From Bombus terrestris (Eukaryota; Arthropoda; Insecta; Hymenoptera; Apidae), in the NCBI RefSeq assembly GCF_910591885.1, contig NC_063273.1, positions 6,696,001 to 6,760,000 on the forward strand: a DNA stretch of 64,000 nucleotides, given 5' to 3'. How positions within the stretch are numbered: the stretch's first letter is position 1; each line of letters starts with the position of its first letter. Position numbers and translations under genes: made by a program. Positions 51,664 to 64,000 of this stretch are shown one piece after another. The notes below the pieces were generated by a model that saw only the letters and a program-made list of their open reading frames with translations, was not told the origin of the DNA and searched no databases.

Positions 51664-54600
51664 TCAATGAAACGTTAAAATATTCAATAACACTACTGTG
51701 ATGCTTATACTTCCTATTAACCATGTTACTGAGGAGGAAATAAGGGCAGAATTTTTCTCTGTTGTGCATTCAGGAGTCGAAGGAGTGGTATCAGATCCTC
51801 CGGGTTCTGTAGATGATTCACAATTGCATATATCCTCAGCTTTCAGGACAAATGCTGCATTTGCCGTGAGTATAACATTTTGTGCCGAAATATTTGACCT
51901 AAAAAATGGAATTAAATATTCCGAGTTATCTTCGGGCATTCGGCAGTTAATCCCTTTTGATATAAGACATACGCTTACGTAATGTTAACTGCATTACTGG
52001 ATGCGATAATAATTTCTACCGGATCTTTTAAGTTCGGATACACCGACGTTAGATTAACTGTTTCTTGTCGTAGACCCAAGTTAATAACAACGATATATGT
52101 AGGATTATTTGCTAAAGATCTAATAAAAAATAATATTAGATACTTATTGAATATGTAATGTAATGTATTAGATATAATATACATATAAAAATAAATAAAT
52201 ATATATATATATATATATATAATATACATAAATATATATATTTATTTATTTTTGATATTCTATAATTTTTATAATTTTGAATATTATATATATGTATGTC
52301 ATTGTGTTACAAACCTTTTAAAGACAAACACGCGGTCATTGTTTAAGGTTGCAAATTCATAATCTCCATGAGTGAATACTTTATCTTTTCTAAGAGTAGC
52401 AAGTGATTTATATGTCTTCAAATTGCTCTGTGAACTTTTTAGCTGTGCTTTGACGTTTCTTTCTGTATAATCTGGATGAACAGGAAGATATGTAATTTTA
52501 TTAAGTGAAAATCCCGCTGATGTACTAGAGTCCCATTGCATTGGTGTTCTTGCAGGATCTCTGGAATAGTTTCCAAATATTTCCTTTGACCTCGAACAAC
52601 CCATAGGGTCGATTGTTTCATTCCATGACATCTTCCTGTCTAGCATTCCAATTTCTTCTCCATAGTAAGTATATGCTTGACCAGGTAACAATAGACTAAG
52701 CATATGAAGTCCATCAACACGATTCAATCCAATTCTTGAGGCTGCTCTTGAAGTATCATGATTGGAAAGCTAGAATTAGAAGAACAGATGTATTTACTTA
52801 AATTTTAGGCAAACAATGGGAGATGATCGTAGCAATATATGTGCTCTTACCACCCAATTTGTGTCTGCTTTATTTGGAAGTTTCTTAAACCAGTCTTCCA
52901 GAACATTTTTAATGTGTTCAGCAGTGCTTGTATTCTGAACAGAAGTAATAAACCGGAAATTAAAGGGTGGAATTCCATTGTGCGTAGCATTACCATAAAG
53001 CGATATCAACATTTCATCAGAGTCATAAGACTCTGCAATTAATAATCTGTGAATTAACAATTGCAATATTTTAATATAAATACTATGGAATAAGTTAAGT
53101 CAAATTTGTAATATCTCTATACATACTTTGAAGGAGCATTATTCTCTTTTACCCAATTATCAATATATGAACGAAACTTGTATACAAGATCTATGCTCTC
53201 TGGCAGACCAGATGTATAGGTTCCATTCCCTACAACAGGCTCGTCTTTTAAATCCTTATCTTCATAAAGATACGACACTGCACCAATTCGAAAACCATCA
53301 ACTTTTCTTTTCAGCCAAAAGTTGAACACATCCTGAAATATGTAAATAAGGTTTTAAGCATATATTAACTCCTTATTGAATTACAAAATACAATATTATC
53401 ATAATGCAAATACTTTACCAATAATTCTTGTATCACATTTTTATTTCTCAAATTGAGGTCAGGTTGAGATTTGTGAAATTTATGATAATACCATTGCTGC
53501 CTTGTATCGTGCCATGTCCATGCTGATCCCTCTTTGTCATTGTAGGTGCTTATCTAAATCAAAAGAGAGCATTAGTAGGCATTTGTCAAAATTGTTTCAA
53601 GGATTATGAATAATTATTTACCCAGTTATTAGGTGGTATCTTGTTGCCATTTTGATCTTTGGAACCGTTTGCCCAAATGTAGTAATCACTGTATTGCTTA
53701 TTATTTTGACTTGATTGCAGAAACCATTTATGTTGATCGCTTGAATGATTTGGTACTATGTCCAAAATGACCTTTAGGTCTGGAATGGTTTATGTCACTC
53801 AAAAAACCGATACATATTCAATGAAAAAAATGTCACTAACTACTGACACATACCACGTTTATGTGCTTGTTGTATGAACTCATCAAAGACCTGGAGATTA
53901 CCAAACAGTGGATTTATCTCGGTATAATCAGAAATATCGTATCCAGAATCTTTCAGTGGTGATGAGTAGATAGGATTTAGCCAAATTGTGTCGATTCCAA
54001 GCTCTTGTAAATAATCCAGCCGGTTGGTTATACCTATGTAACATTTGATATTTATTTCATTAACTATGAATTAAAAATGTGAATTAAAAATTAGAGATAT
54101 GATATTAAAGTTAAATATTTCTAACATATCGTGTTCAAAATTTAGATAAATATTTTCACCACGTGTTTTTTATTTACGTATATTCCGTAGAAAGATGTTG
54201 TTAAAGTCACCTCATTGTGTTTCCCATAAATTCAGCGCGATCAATCAATTGAAAAATTATTCCCATCTAGCGATAAATTGATTCTGCGTTATCAATGGCA
54301 CACGGGAGATCTGAAGTAACTTCGGTTGGTACCTTGACCAACAAGCGATAAACGAGCTCAGCCATAACACAACTCCGAACGCGAAGCTAATTTTTCACTC
54401 GTTTAGCATTTACGATACGCTGCCAATAGTTTTAAAAATAGATTTACGAGGCCATGAATTTTCACGGCCATTGTACAGGCCTTATATTACATTTATCTAA
54501 ATTTTCATTTTTACATGCGCAACTCGTTTTGTATATCTCAAGTTAAACGATAGCGAACATTCGTATAGAAGCTGCCTCGTTTATAACTCAAAGCGCAAAA

Positions 54601-55146
54601 TTTTCAAACGCAATATCCCACTATGGATGACTGTTATTTTCACTACAGATTTCGATAACGATACTACGAAATTATTATCTTTTACTTTCGTTACATGTAC
54701 CCACTATCGAACACGACACTTTTCGGTTTATCGAATTTACGATTTATTTCGTATTTACGATATCCGCGAAACTACACATTTATGCAAGTTCATATTTTTA
54801 CCAACAAAACTAGCCATAGTTTCGTTTTATTAAATATTACAACGAGTATTCTACGTTCCATAATATTTTATACACACTTTCCCGTGTTTCGTGCATCTCC
54901 GATATGCGTAAATGCTCGGGATGTAGAAACCACAACGATCAAACACACCTGTAGATTCCAATTTCCGGTTCATAACGTACCCTGCAAGTCACCCTCGCCA
55001 TCTCCATCGCTATCCTGAAATCCTCTCGGCCAGATTTGATAGACCAAAGCGGTTTCCCACCATTGTTTGTCCAGTAACTGGGAGCTTGTCGATCCCACGG
55101 CCAGCAGCCCGAAAACCAACAGTAGAATTCCACGGAATTGATGCAT
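51664..55146 (-). CDS. Alpha-glucosidase/maltase (GH13), 9 exons, nucleophile Asp replaced by Gly
   Basis: Exons on the minus strand: 54981-55146, 53854-54033, 53622-53779, 53419-53553, 53127-53332, 52851-53046, 52315-52769, 51979-52119 and 51664-51898. All phases match, giving 623 aa. Insect maltases of this type hydrolyse sucrose and maltose in gut or hypopharyngeal gland. There is a signal peptide at about 1-22. Family blocks are WWETALVYQIWPRGFQDSDG, DTIWLNPIYSSPLKDSGYDI, DIVPNHSSDQHKWF and the calcium-type loop PPNNW. The acid/base Glu287 lies in LIAESYDS, and Asp352 is in LSNHDTSRAA. The nucleophile position in VDGFRIGAV is Gly230 where Asp is expected (GGT for GAT). A Thr/Ser-rich linker and a hydrophobic C-terminal tail suggest GPI or membrane anchoring. 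The last intron (51899-51978, 80 nt) restores what otherwise looks like a frameshift. It may be a pseudoenzyme. Confidence 0.93.
52199..52222. repeat. (TA)n microsatellite in an alpha-glucosidase intron
   Basis: A pure TA run of about 24 bp in the intron between exons 7 and 8. Confidence 0.9.
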
Positions 55147-57191
55147 TTCGTCAATCGATGTACAAAACTCGACTCTAGATCCGCGATTTCGTCCTGCTAT
55201 ATATATTTTTGGCAGAAACCAGGTTATCGCTTTATCTGCCGCTATCACGATGATTCCGGTGTCCTTATCGCGCTTATTCCTTGCCCCGTATATACTGAAA
55301 ACGCGTCATTGTTTACGTTAAAAATAGAGAATAGAGATGTTCCTTTAATTCCTGTCGCTGCTCGTGGCGGATCACCGATCGCGATAGTAGTCTTTGTTTG
55401 AGCAAAGAAAGAGGAAAATCTAGTACCGATTATATCGAGAAAAGGGGTGTAAATCGTAAATTGTGTCGGGCATAACAAGATAAATATTAGGATATTTGGC
55501 GTGTCTAGACAAGATATGATATTTAATACAAAGCCAATGTATTTCTCCCCGCTTTCTTTATTGGGTCATCTCGTAAGCAAAGAGTAAGAGTTAGGCATTA
55601 ACATTGAAAGTGTGGGAACGTCACTTGTTTAAGATAGCAGCGATCGTTTGGTAAAAGTAGGGCAACACGTTCGTCTTAAAAAGCTTCGCTTTAACAAGCC
55701 AAACCATATTGAAACTAGCGAATGATACTCTTGTTTATTATTTTTCTCGCGCTCGTGATTTTAAACTTTTTTCACGGCATCTGCGATTATTATTCCTGAT
55801 CAGAGATTCAATCAAGCGAACTCGCAGCCAGCCGAAGCTGCATCGTTTTCACCGTAGCAAATTCATACAACGAAATGTATTTTCTGCAACAATTTTATCT
55901 GCCTCAGGTATTTTCCTAAACGTCGCAACTTCCGTATTTTATACGTGGAAATTTCCTATGCCAAGATCAATTTCCAACACCTGACGTAATGGCGGTGTGG
56001 AACCCGATCGACCGATGTCCTAAACATTTTTAACGAGAGTTTAAACGATCAGATAAATCGATCAGCATCGATCGCTTCGCGGATAATGGGACAAAGATCA
56101 CACGGAAGAAGTACGATAGGTGTATTTATTTGTTAATCTTCGAATTTTTACGTCAGTCTGCGTTTAAAAGATATCTCGATACACGACTTACCTTGTCGAT
56201 AAGGAAACCGACTTACCTTCTAAATATTCTAAATATTCTTGCTGGATATATTAAGATGTATAAGCTCGGAAGATACGTTACTTTTCAATAATAAACGATC
56301 CATCGTGCGCTAGAAATGCAAATCACTCGATCGCTCACCGACAGCCTGAAATATCTCACGTTCCTCGTATTCCACTTTTCTTTCTTCTCTGTTTGCTTTA
56401 GCGCGCACCACGTCCGCTCGAAATCGTACCTTTGGCGTAACTAAATTTCATCGGTTGGCGCTTAATTAAAATTCCGCCTGCGACACGTGAAAACACGACG
56501 CGGCGCTGTTTTAATTCGCTCGTGGTAACATAAAGAGGCGAGGCGATGGCGTTTTCGCCATACGAAAAATCTACCACCTCCTTTCCCTGCTCGTATTTCA
56601 ACGAGAGCCACCTGCTCTAACGACGCGATTCTCGCCTCGCGGTAATTCATTCTCGCGGTTAACCCGTTTGGCTGCGCTCGAACGGATCTCTCGAACGTTC
56701 ACCTGACCAACCCTACCTCGGAATGCCTTATTGCGTCGCGTAACTCATCGCCTAAGCCTCTTACGAACCCCAATTTCGTATCACGTAGCTATGGATGATT
56801 TATTCGTCTCGTTTTATACGCACCAGTTATTGTAAATTGGAAGATAATCGATGCCATCCGAAATACCCTCTATAATTCGGCTGAGAGCACGCTATTGGTT
56901 AAGCTACTAGGGTAGGCGAACGTTTGAACGTTATTTATCGTGCCAACGCGAATTATTGGAACACGCTGCAACAAGCAATCGATAACAGGGTAAGTTCGAT
57001 TATCCGATGCTTCTCGCGATCGTTCTATCGTATTGCAGCTAATTGGAAGATCGCGATGTTCGCTATTTCTTACACGCAGCTACACAGGCTTTCGTTTCTT
57101 AATGTTTTTAATCTTGTTAACGTTGCTCGTCGTAATGACGTTATCCCTCTCTCTTACGCAAAGACTTTGTCGATTTATCAGCTATCCTTAA

Positions 57192-57486
57192 CCCTTTGCA
57201 CTCTTACGTTGAGTGTGACCCTTCAGTTCCACGTTTTTTTTTTTCTTTGTGAAACGTACGAAAGGAAACCAGGATTGCATCCTGGAAATTGTTTCGGGAT
57301 ATATCCCACACTTAAAAATTAGAAAATACAGCAATAGTAATAAAACTGGTATTTATGTGAATTTCTTTCGTCCTTTGTTTATTTAAATCGTCTTATTTTT
57401 TAGTTATAGTAAATTTTAAATTAAATACTTAAAAACGTTGAGAGCTGCTGGTAACGAAATTGAAATAAAATGCAGAGTACAAAGGG
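57192..57486. mobile_element. piggyBac-like MITE, about 295 bp, TTAA target duplication
   Basis: The left end is TTAA (57188-57191) then CCCTTTGCACTC. The right end is GAGTACAAAGGG then TTAA (57487-57490). The terminal inverted repeat is 12 bp with one mismatch and TTAA flanks both ends. The CCC start is typical of piggyBac ends. The interior is AT-rich compared with its surroundings, noncoding, and contains two hairpins: CCAGGAT-TGC-ATCCTGG (57269-57285) and GGGAT-AT-ATCCC (57296-57307). The ends resemble but do not equal those of the 27.0-kb element. Confidence 0.8.
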
Positions 57487-60400
57487 TTAAAAGACTTGTA
57501 CGCATCGAACTCGATAGGTCGTAAAAGCGTCAGTAAAATCGGAAAATTATCAAAAAAACGTACTTATCGTGCTTTTTCCTCGGAACCAGTCGTTAGTCAC
57601 ATCGTACAACTCATCCGTCTCTGATCATCGCGTAGCTGTTACGAATCGACGAATCGATGTTATCACAGATAGGATAATAAATTTGTATAAATCGTAAAGC
57701 TTGTTCGTACTGTCGCAGTTACGCACCTTGTGCCGAGTTTCCCGATATTTTACATGTATTGTATTCGGTTATCGATTGCCAATGGTATTCGATTGCACGT
57801 TGCAGCTCGTGGACCAACAGCGGACCAGCTTTTGGGTAATCAGGCGGCGGTGTAATTCGAGAAACGATGGAAAATTGTGTTCTCGACGGAGAACACAGTG
57901 ACAAGACCATCCTCTGTGCCCATTCAGATCTGTCCGTCTTTCGACTGTTCGTGTATAGCGCGGTATCGTTTGTTTCTCGACGTCGGAAAGAGAGAAAACT
58001 AACTGTATGCAATTTGCATAGTGCCAGATAAGCCAGCAGTCGATCGAATTCTTTTCTTTGCTTTTCACGTATACGCCCACAGGCGGACGAATAAATTCTT
58101 GCTCGATGAAACCAGCGAAGGACGGATTAATTCTTATTCGCAAGCCCGTCTCTTTTACTTGCAACTACTTTTTTAACTCGTGCAAATTTCTTACTTTGTC
58201 CAATATTTCCAGAGAACAGGAAGAACGTCTAGCGTTCGAATGTTTGCACGGGCTGAACGAATTATTGTGACTTTGGAATGCGAGGAATTTCGACAGCCAA
58301 GGACAGTCATTCCGGTCGTTGAATCTATTGCGGATTTTGTCAATGCCACCTAATGACAAAATCAGCAATCACTTAGTTGCCAACACAATACTTCCAATAT
58401 CGTTTCGATATATAATTCGAAATCGATTAAGTCTACAAAGAAAAGAAAAACGAGCGGGAATGTTACGATAGTTGAGAGAATCGAAATGCGTCTTTCCAAG
58501 CAGATAATTCGTTTCTTCAATAATACTAATCGCGTATCTATATAATTAAAAATCAAAAAGCTCGCGAAAAATGGGAATTGATTTGGCTTCTTAGAGGCTC
58601 GTATTTCCTTTGAATGTTTCTTTTACCTCGGACTGTACAAACCGATATACTCCGTTAAAACGGGCATAATTCTTCGGTTCAATTTAATCGGTTAAAAAAT
58701 CGAGGAAGGATTCCGAAAGACTTACGACGTTGACAAAATATTTAACTGTGATTCAGCGAGATGGAAAAGTTCGCCGAAAGGTTTCGTTGTATAATTCGCG
58801 AAATCAGTTTCCTTTATGCACGTGTAATACATTCGTCGCGTGTCTCGCGTCTCGAGCACGTTCTTCCGGGGAAATGAAGTTTGCCAATTACCTGGATTCT
58901 GGCTTTCAGGGAACGGTGATCGAGAAGCCTGAGCAAAGCAACTAAATTATTTCGATACGGAATATCGCGTGGTTCGTCACAGCGACAGAGAATGCACGAC
59001 GAAAACAGCTAATCGCGAGTAATTGCGTTATTAAATTTATTTCAGGGATTAATTCGCCTTCTATCAAAGTATTTCAAGCGCGAAACATCGTTATCTGCTT
59101 TCTTGGTTTCTCGGGCTGACATCAGGCGATATCTCTGAGTCGCCTCTAATTAAAAAAGGCAATTGCTCGCGGTTTATTTACGTTTAGACGTAGCCGCTGC
59201 TTTCATCGAACTCGGTCGAGTATTTACGCGGCGGCGGAAAAACGAAGGAATTTCAAAATGAAACGCGTCGTTCCGAAGGACGGAAGTGAATTACGGGAAA
59301 TTGAATGGTCACGGAGGCAGGCGCTCTACCTAAATTATCCTCGTTATCAGTGGTGAACGCTATTAACGAACGCATTATTCCGACGAACGTAATGAAAGCC
59401 GATCAAGTATTCGTACACATCGGCGAAACTTGTTAAGCGATGAAAATTAATTTTCATGGCGATGGCTGCTCGCGATGAAAACTCGGCGCGACTTTTCGCT
59501 CGAACGAACGTTTACAGTTCGCCTTCGATCGAGAAGAACCGGGCCGCGGCTTTTTGCCGCAATCGAATGCATCGAAACGCAGAGCAGAGCAGGAAAATAG
59601 ATTGGTTTTTGGTTCTCTCGGCGGAATTTATTCGTCTGGATTTTCCATGTCTCGTAAAACTCACCGATGAAATGGCAAAGATAACGTCGAACCGGTGTTC
59701 AAGGAATGCTGTGGAACACGCGTTAGTCGTATTAGCCGCGAATAATTCAACGCGTCACGTTCGCTTATCTCTTTATTTATTCATAACAAGTCGTCGAAAA
59801 ACATATCACAAACGCGTTGCACAATTTTCAGGGAATTCTTTGTAAAGAAAGAAACGAGAGCGGTGTATTCTCCGGCCGAAAATGAGATCGAACATCGCGA
59901 TATCTGGCGCGGTATTCGTGCAACACAGGAAACTACTTAACGATAAAACGAGCAAGTTCTCGGAGCGCGCCTCGTTACCGCCGCGCCACGCCATCGAGTC
60001 CCCTTGTTATTTATCGCATAGACCATTTCGCGGCCATAATAGGTGAACCGTGTCAGTCTCGCGTCGACACCTCTAAAACCACCCTACATATTATATCGGC
60101 GAGGATTCAGCAGCGAGTAAGAGCCATTGTTCCCGGAGACACAATAGGACCATTTCCAAGCCAATCAAGCATTTCTGCAAAACAATTAGTACTTTCGCGT
60201 TTGCACAACAGCCGGTTAATTTGTAAGCCGCGATGTACACGCCGCGATTATCGATTAATCCTTTTCACGGACGATCCTTCTCTTTTCTCCACCCTTTCCC
60301 GTTTTTTCCCCCCTCTTTTTCCTTCTCCTCTCGCATTTTTCTCCGCCACGACAGCCGGAAGTCGTTTCAACGACGGAGCAGAAAATTTTCTCTTCTCCAT

Positions 60401-61300
60401 TTGTTCCGAAACGATGGAACATTCTTGACGGAACGGCGTTCGTTTTAAGACAGTAATAACGCTTTTTCGTCGACTTGGCCGAATTTCGCGAATGGCGAAC
60501 GAGTAAAACGGATGGCGATGTAAACGACGTGGGAGGGTAAGGTGGTCGTAAGACAGAGTGATAAACGGCGACGAAAGGTCTTAAGTTTACGAACCATTAC
60601 GATCCATTAAAGTTTCACGGCGATCAGACTCCGGCATGAAAATTATTAAACAGTATTAGGCCACGTCGTTCCTGGAACGGGTCACTTAGCGGTGTCCGTA
60701 AACGTTCATTAAAGTTCAAGGTGTCGGTTAATGATTCAACGAATCCATCGGTCGGTCGGTGGGTTAGCGCAGGGGTTGGCGCGCTCGGTCGATTCGTTGC
60801 GAAAGTTTCTCACGGTTTATCGAGGCTCTGGGATTATTCGTGAAAGTTGAACGACCAACTGGACTATCAGGATCTCGTGAGGTAATTAAGCTTTGGCGGG
60901 CAGGAGCGTTTGCAAGGGGACATGGTCCGAGGCTGAACGTTTCGGAATCAATTGCTGCTCCGATGTAAATAACATTTAATGTCTGTATATTTTGCACTTT
61001 CGACTCAGTTACAATTAATTGATTTCTTAGTCGATCGCGTAATGCTGTTTCGGCACGCGTGATCCGCTTGCGGTCGAGCAACGAGATCGACCACCGACTA
61101 CCAGGAAGAAAGAGTCTTTCATCGCGTACACGTAGAACGAGTTCTTTCTAAAATATCTCTTTGGCTTTGTATCTTCAGTTTGTCTGACTTCACGCGAGTT
61201 TCTTAGGATTCTTCGCCTAACGATTAACCTTTCCTTCAGTCTCCTCGATTTTTCCAGAGGAATATTTCTTCGTTGCGTCGAAGGCAAGCGGTTTCCGTCG

Positions 61301-61326
61301 CTTTCTCTCTCTCTCTCTCTCTCTCT
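61301..61326. repeat. (CT)n microsatellite
   Basis: About 26 bp of CT repeats within a longer pyrimidine-rich stretch. Confidence 0.9.
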
Positions 61327-64000
61327 TCCTTTCTCTCCCTCTCTCACACTCTTCCTCTCGCTCACATTCTAACTGCTCGTTCTCGCAACGAGCTTCTTTG
61401 GCTCGATTCTTTTTAGTTTTCTTTTTCTTGTCTGTTTTTTTCCTCAGGGGTTCTCAACGAGATCGTACATCAACAATTAACACGTTGTTCGTCCCTTCGT
61501 CGTTTGCGCGTCGTTCAAGGAGGGGGAGGGCAGACAAACGAATCCTCGAACAGTTCACCACGTTCGTTCGATCGAAGCGCGTAGAGCACTTGAATGGCCG
61601 CAAGCGACGAACGACGAATCCACAGTATATAATAATGCCAATAATAATGAGCGTAAGCATAAAACGGCTTAACGTCTTACAACGATTTGTGAAGGAACCG
61701 GACCCCGGCTCTTTCTTGCTCTCCTGTACAATAGGAATTATACATAGAAGACGGAACATAAAGTTTTATCGCATCTCGTAGTAGAAGAACGAAGCGGGAA
61801 GATCGATACTTTGCATAATGGGACACCGGGTACCCCCAGGCTGCTGGTTATCTTTCAGACCTATCTTAAGTCGATTCCCTCTTACAGATATAGAATTTTT
61901 TTTCGGCGCACAGATACACAGTTTTGCATCTTTATCGAGTCTTTGTTCGCCATTGATTTTATCTCCAGTTAGTCCCATTTGGGTAGACGAGCCCGACGTT
62001 AGAGAGGCGGTTACGAGAGGCCGCGATCCTCAAAGTAAACGTATCGGGACGAAGAATTAAATTGATATGACTTTAGGGTAGGTCGGTTGCTTTGGAAATT
62101 CCAATATACCCGTTCGTAATAGATTCGAAGAATGTACACGGCAGATGGACGATAAGTTGCTTTTTTTTTCATCCTCTGACTTTTATGTCGTTTGGTATCC
62201 CAAAAAGCAAGCATCTTTATACGAAATGTAATACAAATCGACGATATTTCGCGAGCAAATCTACCTTCGTTGATACGAGACTCATCGATCGGACAAGCCA
62301 ATTTGATAAAAGTTTTCCAATAAAATCGCGGTATTTAATGGCGAAGACAATTGTGACGTGGAATTGGCCAACGACGTGTTCAATCTCGAGATTGCTCTTC
62401 CGTAAAACGTTTATCGTGTTTTTCATCCGTGACCTTCGTTTATATCTTGTTCTGCGAATTTGTTGGTCGAAAGGGTCAAAATAAGTTGGCCGTAGTAACG
62501 ACGAGCGCGACGCTTTGTTCATTACCGTACATCGCGTTATCTCGTTGTACGAGTGGGTTAATTGCTCGAGCCTCCTCGGGGAGGTATCGGCGGCAATACG
62601 ATTACGCGATAAGTCTCGACCTTCCCGCCAGGCGTGGCTGCCTTCTCTAGGTTGGTTAAACAGTTTCTCGATTCAAGCGATATACAATCGTGCGAACGCT
62701 TTTACGAGCGCAACGTAAACGTAATCGCATTTCGTTGTATGGCGCAAAGGTTGCGGATAGCGTAAGGTCTTTGCGTGACGTATCGAAACGCGGCGAACGC
62801 ACAGTTACTTGGAATTAGATGGAACAAAGCAACAGGAACGAAAAGGACAGCGGATGGGATTAGGAAGAGGGAATGGAACGTATAGCGAAATGATACGAAA
62901 GGGAAATAAATAAAAGGGCAAGAAGGAACAGGAGTAGCAATCGTTCGTATAGATTCAACAACGATTCGAAGCAACATCGTGGCAGATCGATCGCCTTCGA
63001 TCGGATGAACGAGAGGATAGAACAAAAAAACGGGATAAAAAGGGCGACAAAGATGGATAGAGTGGAAAGAACAGCGGAGAATCCGTGTGAAATGTCTCAG
63101 GGCACGGAGAATGTTTCCTCGTTTCTGCAGTGTTCGCTATGTTTAACCGTAAACTCTTTTTTTCTTCTTTTTCATATTTTTTCTCTTCTTTTCCTCTTTT
63201 ACGTTACATTCAACTTCTCGATTTTATTACTTTTTTTTTTTCTTTTTAAATCTTCGCTATGGGCTTAAGTTCTAGTCGGAATTCTTACGCGCTAACGGGA
63301 CGTGTACCGTCCACCGTGGATCTTACGATTAGCAATCGATCGAACAGCGAGAATTATTCGAGGCCTCTGAACGACCTGCGAGGAAACGGTCAACGAAACG
63401 ACGAACTCGAATATCGCCGATGCGAGCAAACGGACGAACCGTTCGCTCCAACTAAAAGCTTTACAAGTGCTCTATAGTCTACTAACCGGTGCTCGTAAAT
63501 ATATTTCGACGATGGTCGAAGAGAGGAACTAAAAAGTCGAAGAAACAACCGGCGACGATAGTCGCACGGTTGTCGAACGAACGATCTCCTTCGATCTCGC
63601 ATCGATGACACTCGTAAATCTCATAAAATCAGCAATCTTCATCTTCTATTTACAACATGGCTAATTATAAGGTATCGATACTCTACACTCGTCCTAATCA
63701 TCGGACAGATGTCCCTGATGCCAAGGAAGAAGAAGGTTTTACTTGTTTTTATTATTTGTTTAATTCTCCCGATCGTAGTAACGCACCTATCGTTAAGTTG
63801 TTAGGCAATAACGCAACAATACATATATACATCGTTTATAATTTCTACTGGCGAGCAGTATTTTGTGTTGTATTACGCTTATACGGTAGAAAACTCAGAT
63901 TCAATGTGCATCCACCTCTCCATTTCGTTCCGCACGCTTTTCTTCCTCCATTAGCACGAGTGCCGCTTTCCGAGAATATCACCTCTCGTTCTCCACCTCC

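Larger units (their letters stand above)
55147..64000. other. CpG-rich region upstream of the alpha-glucosidase without a supported gene
   Basis: The first kilobase should hold the alpha-glucosidase promoter. Beyond it, open frames occur on both strands with no family likeness and no consistent splice structure. The best single candidates are the ATG frames at 59456-59845 and 63259-63477 on the plus strand; neither is convincing. No tRNA was seen. It may be intergenic or an intron of a gene beyond the right edge. One MITE and a CT microsatellite are listed separately. Confidence 0.5.

Noticed and set aside
51940..51990. Apparent frameshift near the C-terminus of the alpha-glucosidase
   Set aside because: A GT-AG intron (51899-51978, 80 nt) with donor GTAAGC and acceptor TTTTTTAG joins the frames exactly, so the gene is not broken here.
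63259..63477. Plus-strand frame starting MGLSSSRNSY, possible myristoylated protein
   Set aside because: Only 72 codons, flanked by simple T-rich sequence, overlapped by a minus-strand frame, and no homologue recalled.
1..64000. CRISPR arrays, operons and ribosome-binding sites
   Set aside because: The window is eukaryotic: spliced genes, poly(A) signals and microsatellites, with no regularly spaced direct repeats.
1..64000. tRNA, rRNA or well-known insect microRNA genes
   Set aside because: Scanning by eye for B-box-like motifs and familiar mature microRNA sequences gave nothing convincing; a covariance search was not possible.

Overview
The window reads as nuclear DNA from an insect, most likely an aculeate hymenopteran and probably a bee. 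It has compact multi-exon genes with introns of 75-540 bp, an AT-rich background with strikingly CpG-rich blocks, abundant microsatellites, and gene families in bee-like form (widerborst-type B56, Salvador, CD98hc, a GPI-tailed alpha-glucosidase). The species cannot be named from the sequence alone. Exon structures were built by hand from GT/AG sites, reading phase and remembered family consensus; no database was searched.

Layout: 1-8.9 kb has no convincing coding sequence and looks like a long A-rich 3' UTR or noncoding RNA followed by intergenic DNA. From 9.0 to 19.3 kb lies a compact block: GSTZ1 (-), a small two-exon membrane protein (+), salvador (-), and exons 2-8 of a PP2A B56 regulatory subunit of widerborst type (-). 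The first recognisable B56 coding exon is at 42.0-42.3 kb, so 19.2-42.0 kb is one intron of about 22.8 kb. This intron is CpG-rich, holds a piggyBac-like MITE, and has no supported gene. Its upstream noncoding exon probably lies near 43.0 kb.

From 44.2 to 55.1 kb is a second compact block: JKAMP (+), then three co-directional minus-strand genes. These are the alpha-glucosidase (51.7-55.1 kb), a small single-pass membrane protein (50.0-50.8 kb) and CD98hc/SLC3A2 (45.6-49.0 kb). The region 55.2-64 kb is CpG-rich, without a supported gene, and contains a second piggyBac-like MITE.

Functional themes: salvador and widerborst lie in tandem, one a Hippo-pathway scaffold and the other a PP2A targeting subunit. 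The 45.6-55.1 kb cluster is the most interesting part. CD98hc is a catalytically dead glucosidase relative that serves as an amino-acid-transporter heavy chain. Its neighbour alpha-glucosidase is otherwise intact but has Gly instead of the catalytic nucleophile Asp. Between them sits a short protein whose membrane segment resembles the SLC3 cytosol-membrane-stalk region without any glucosidase domain.
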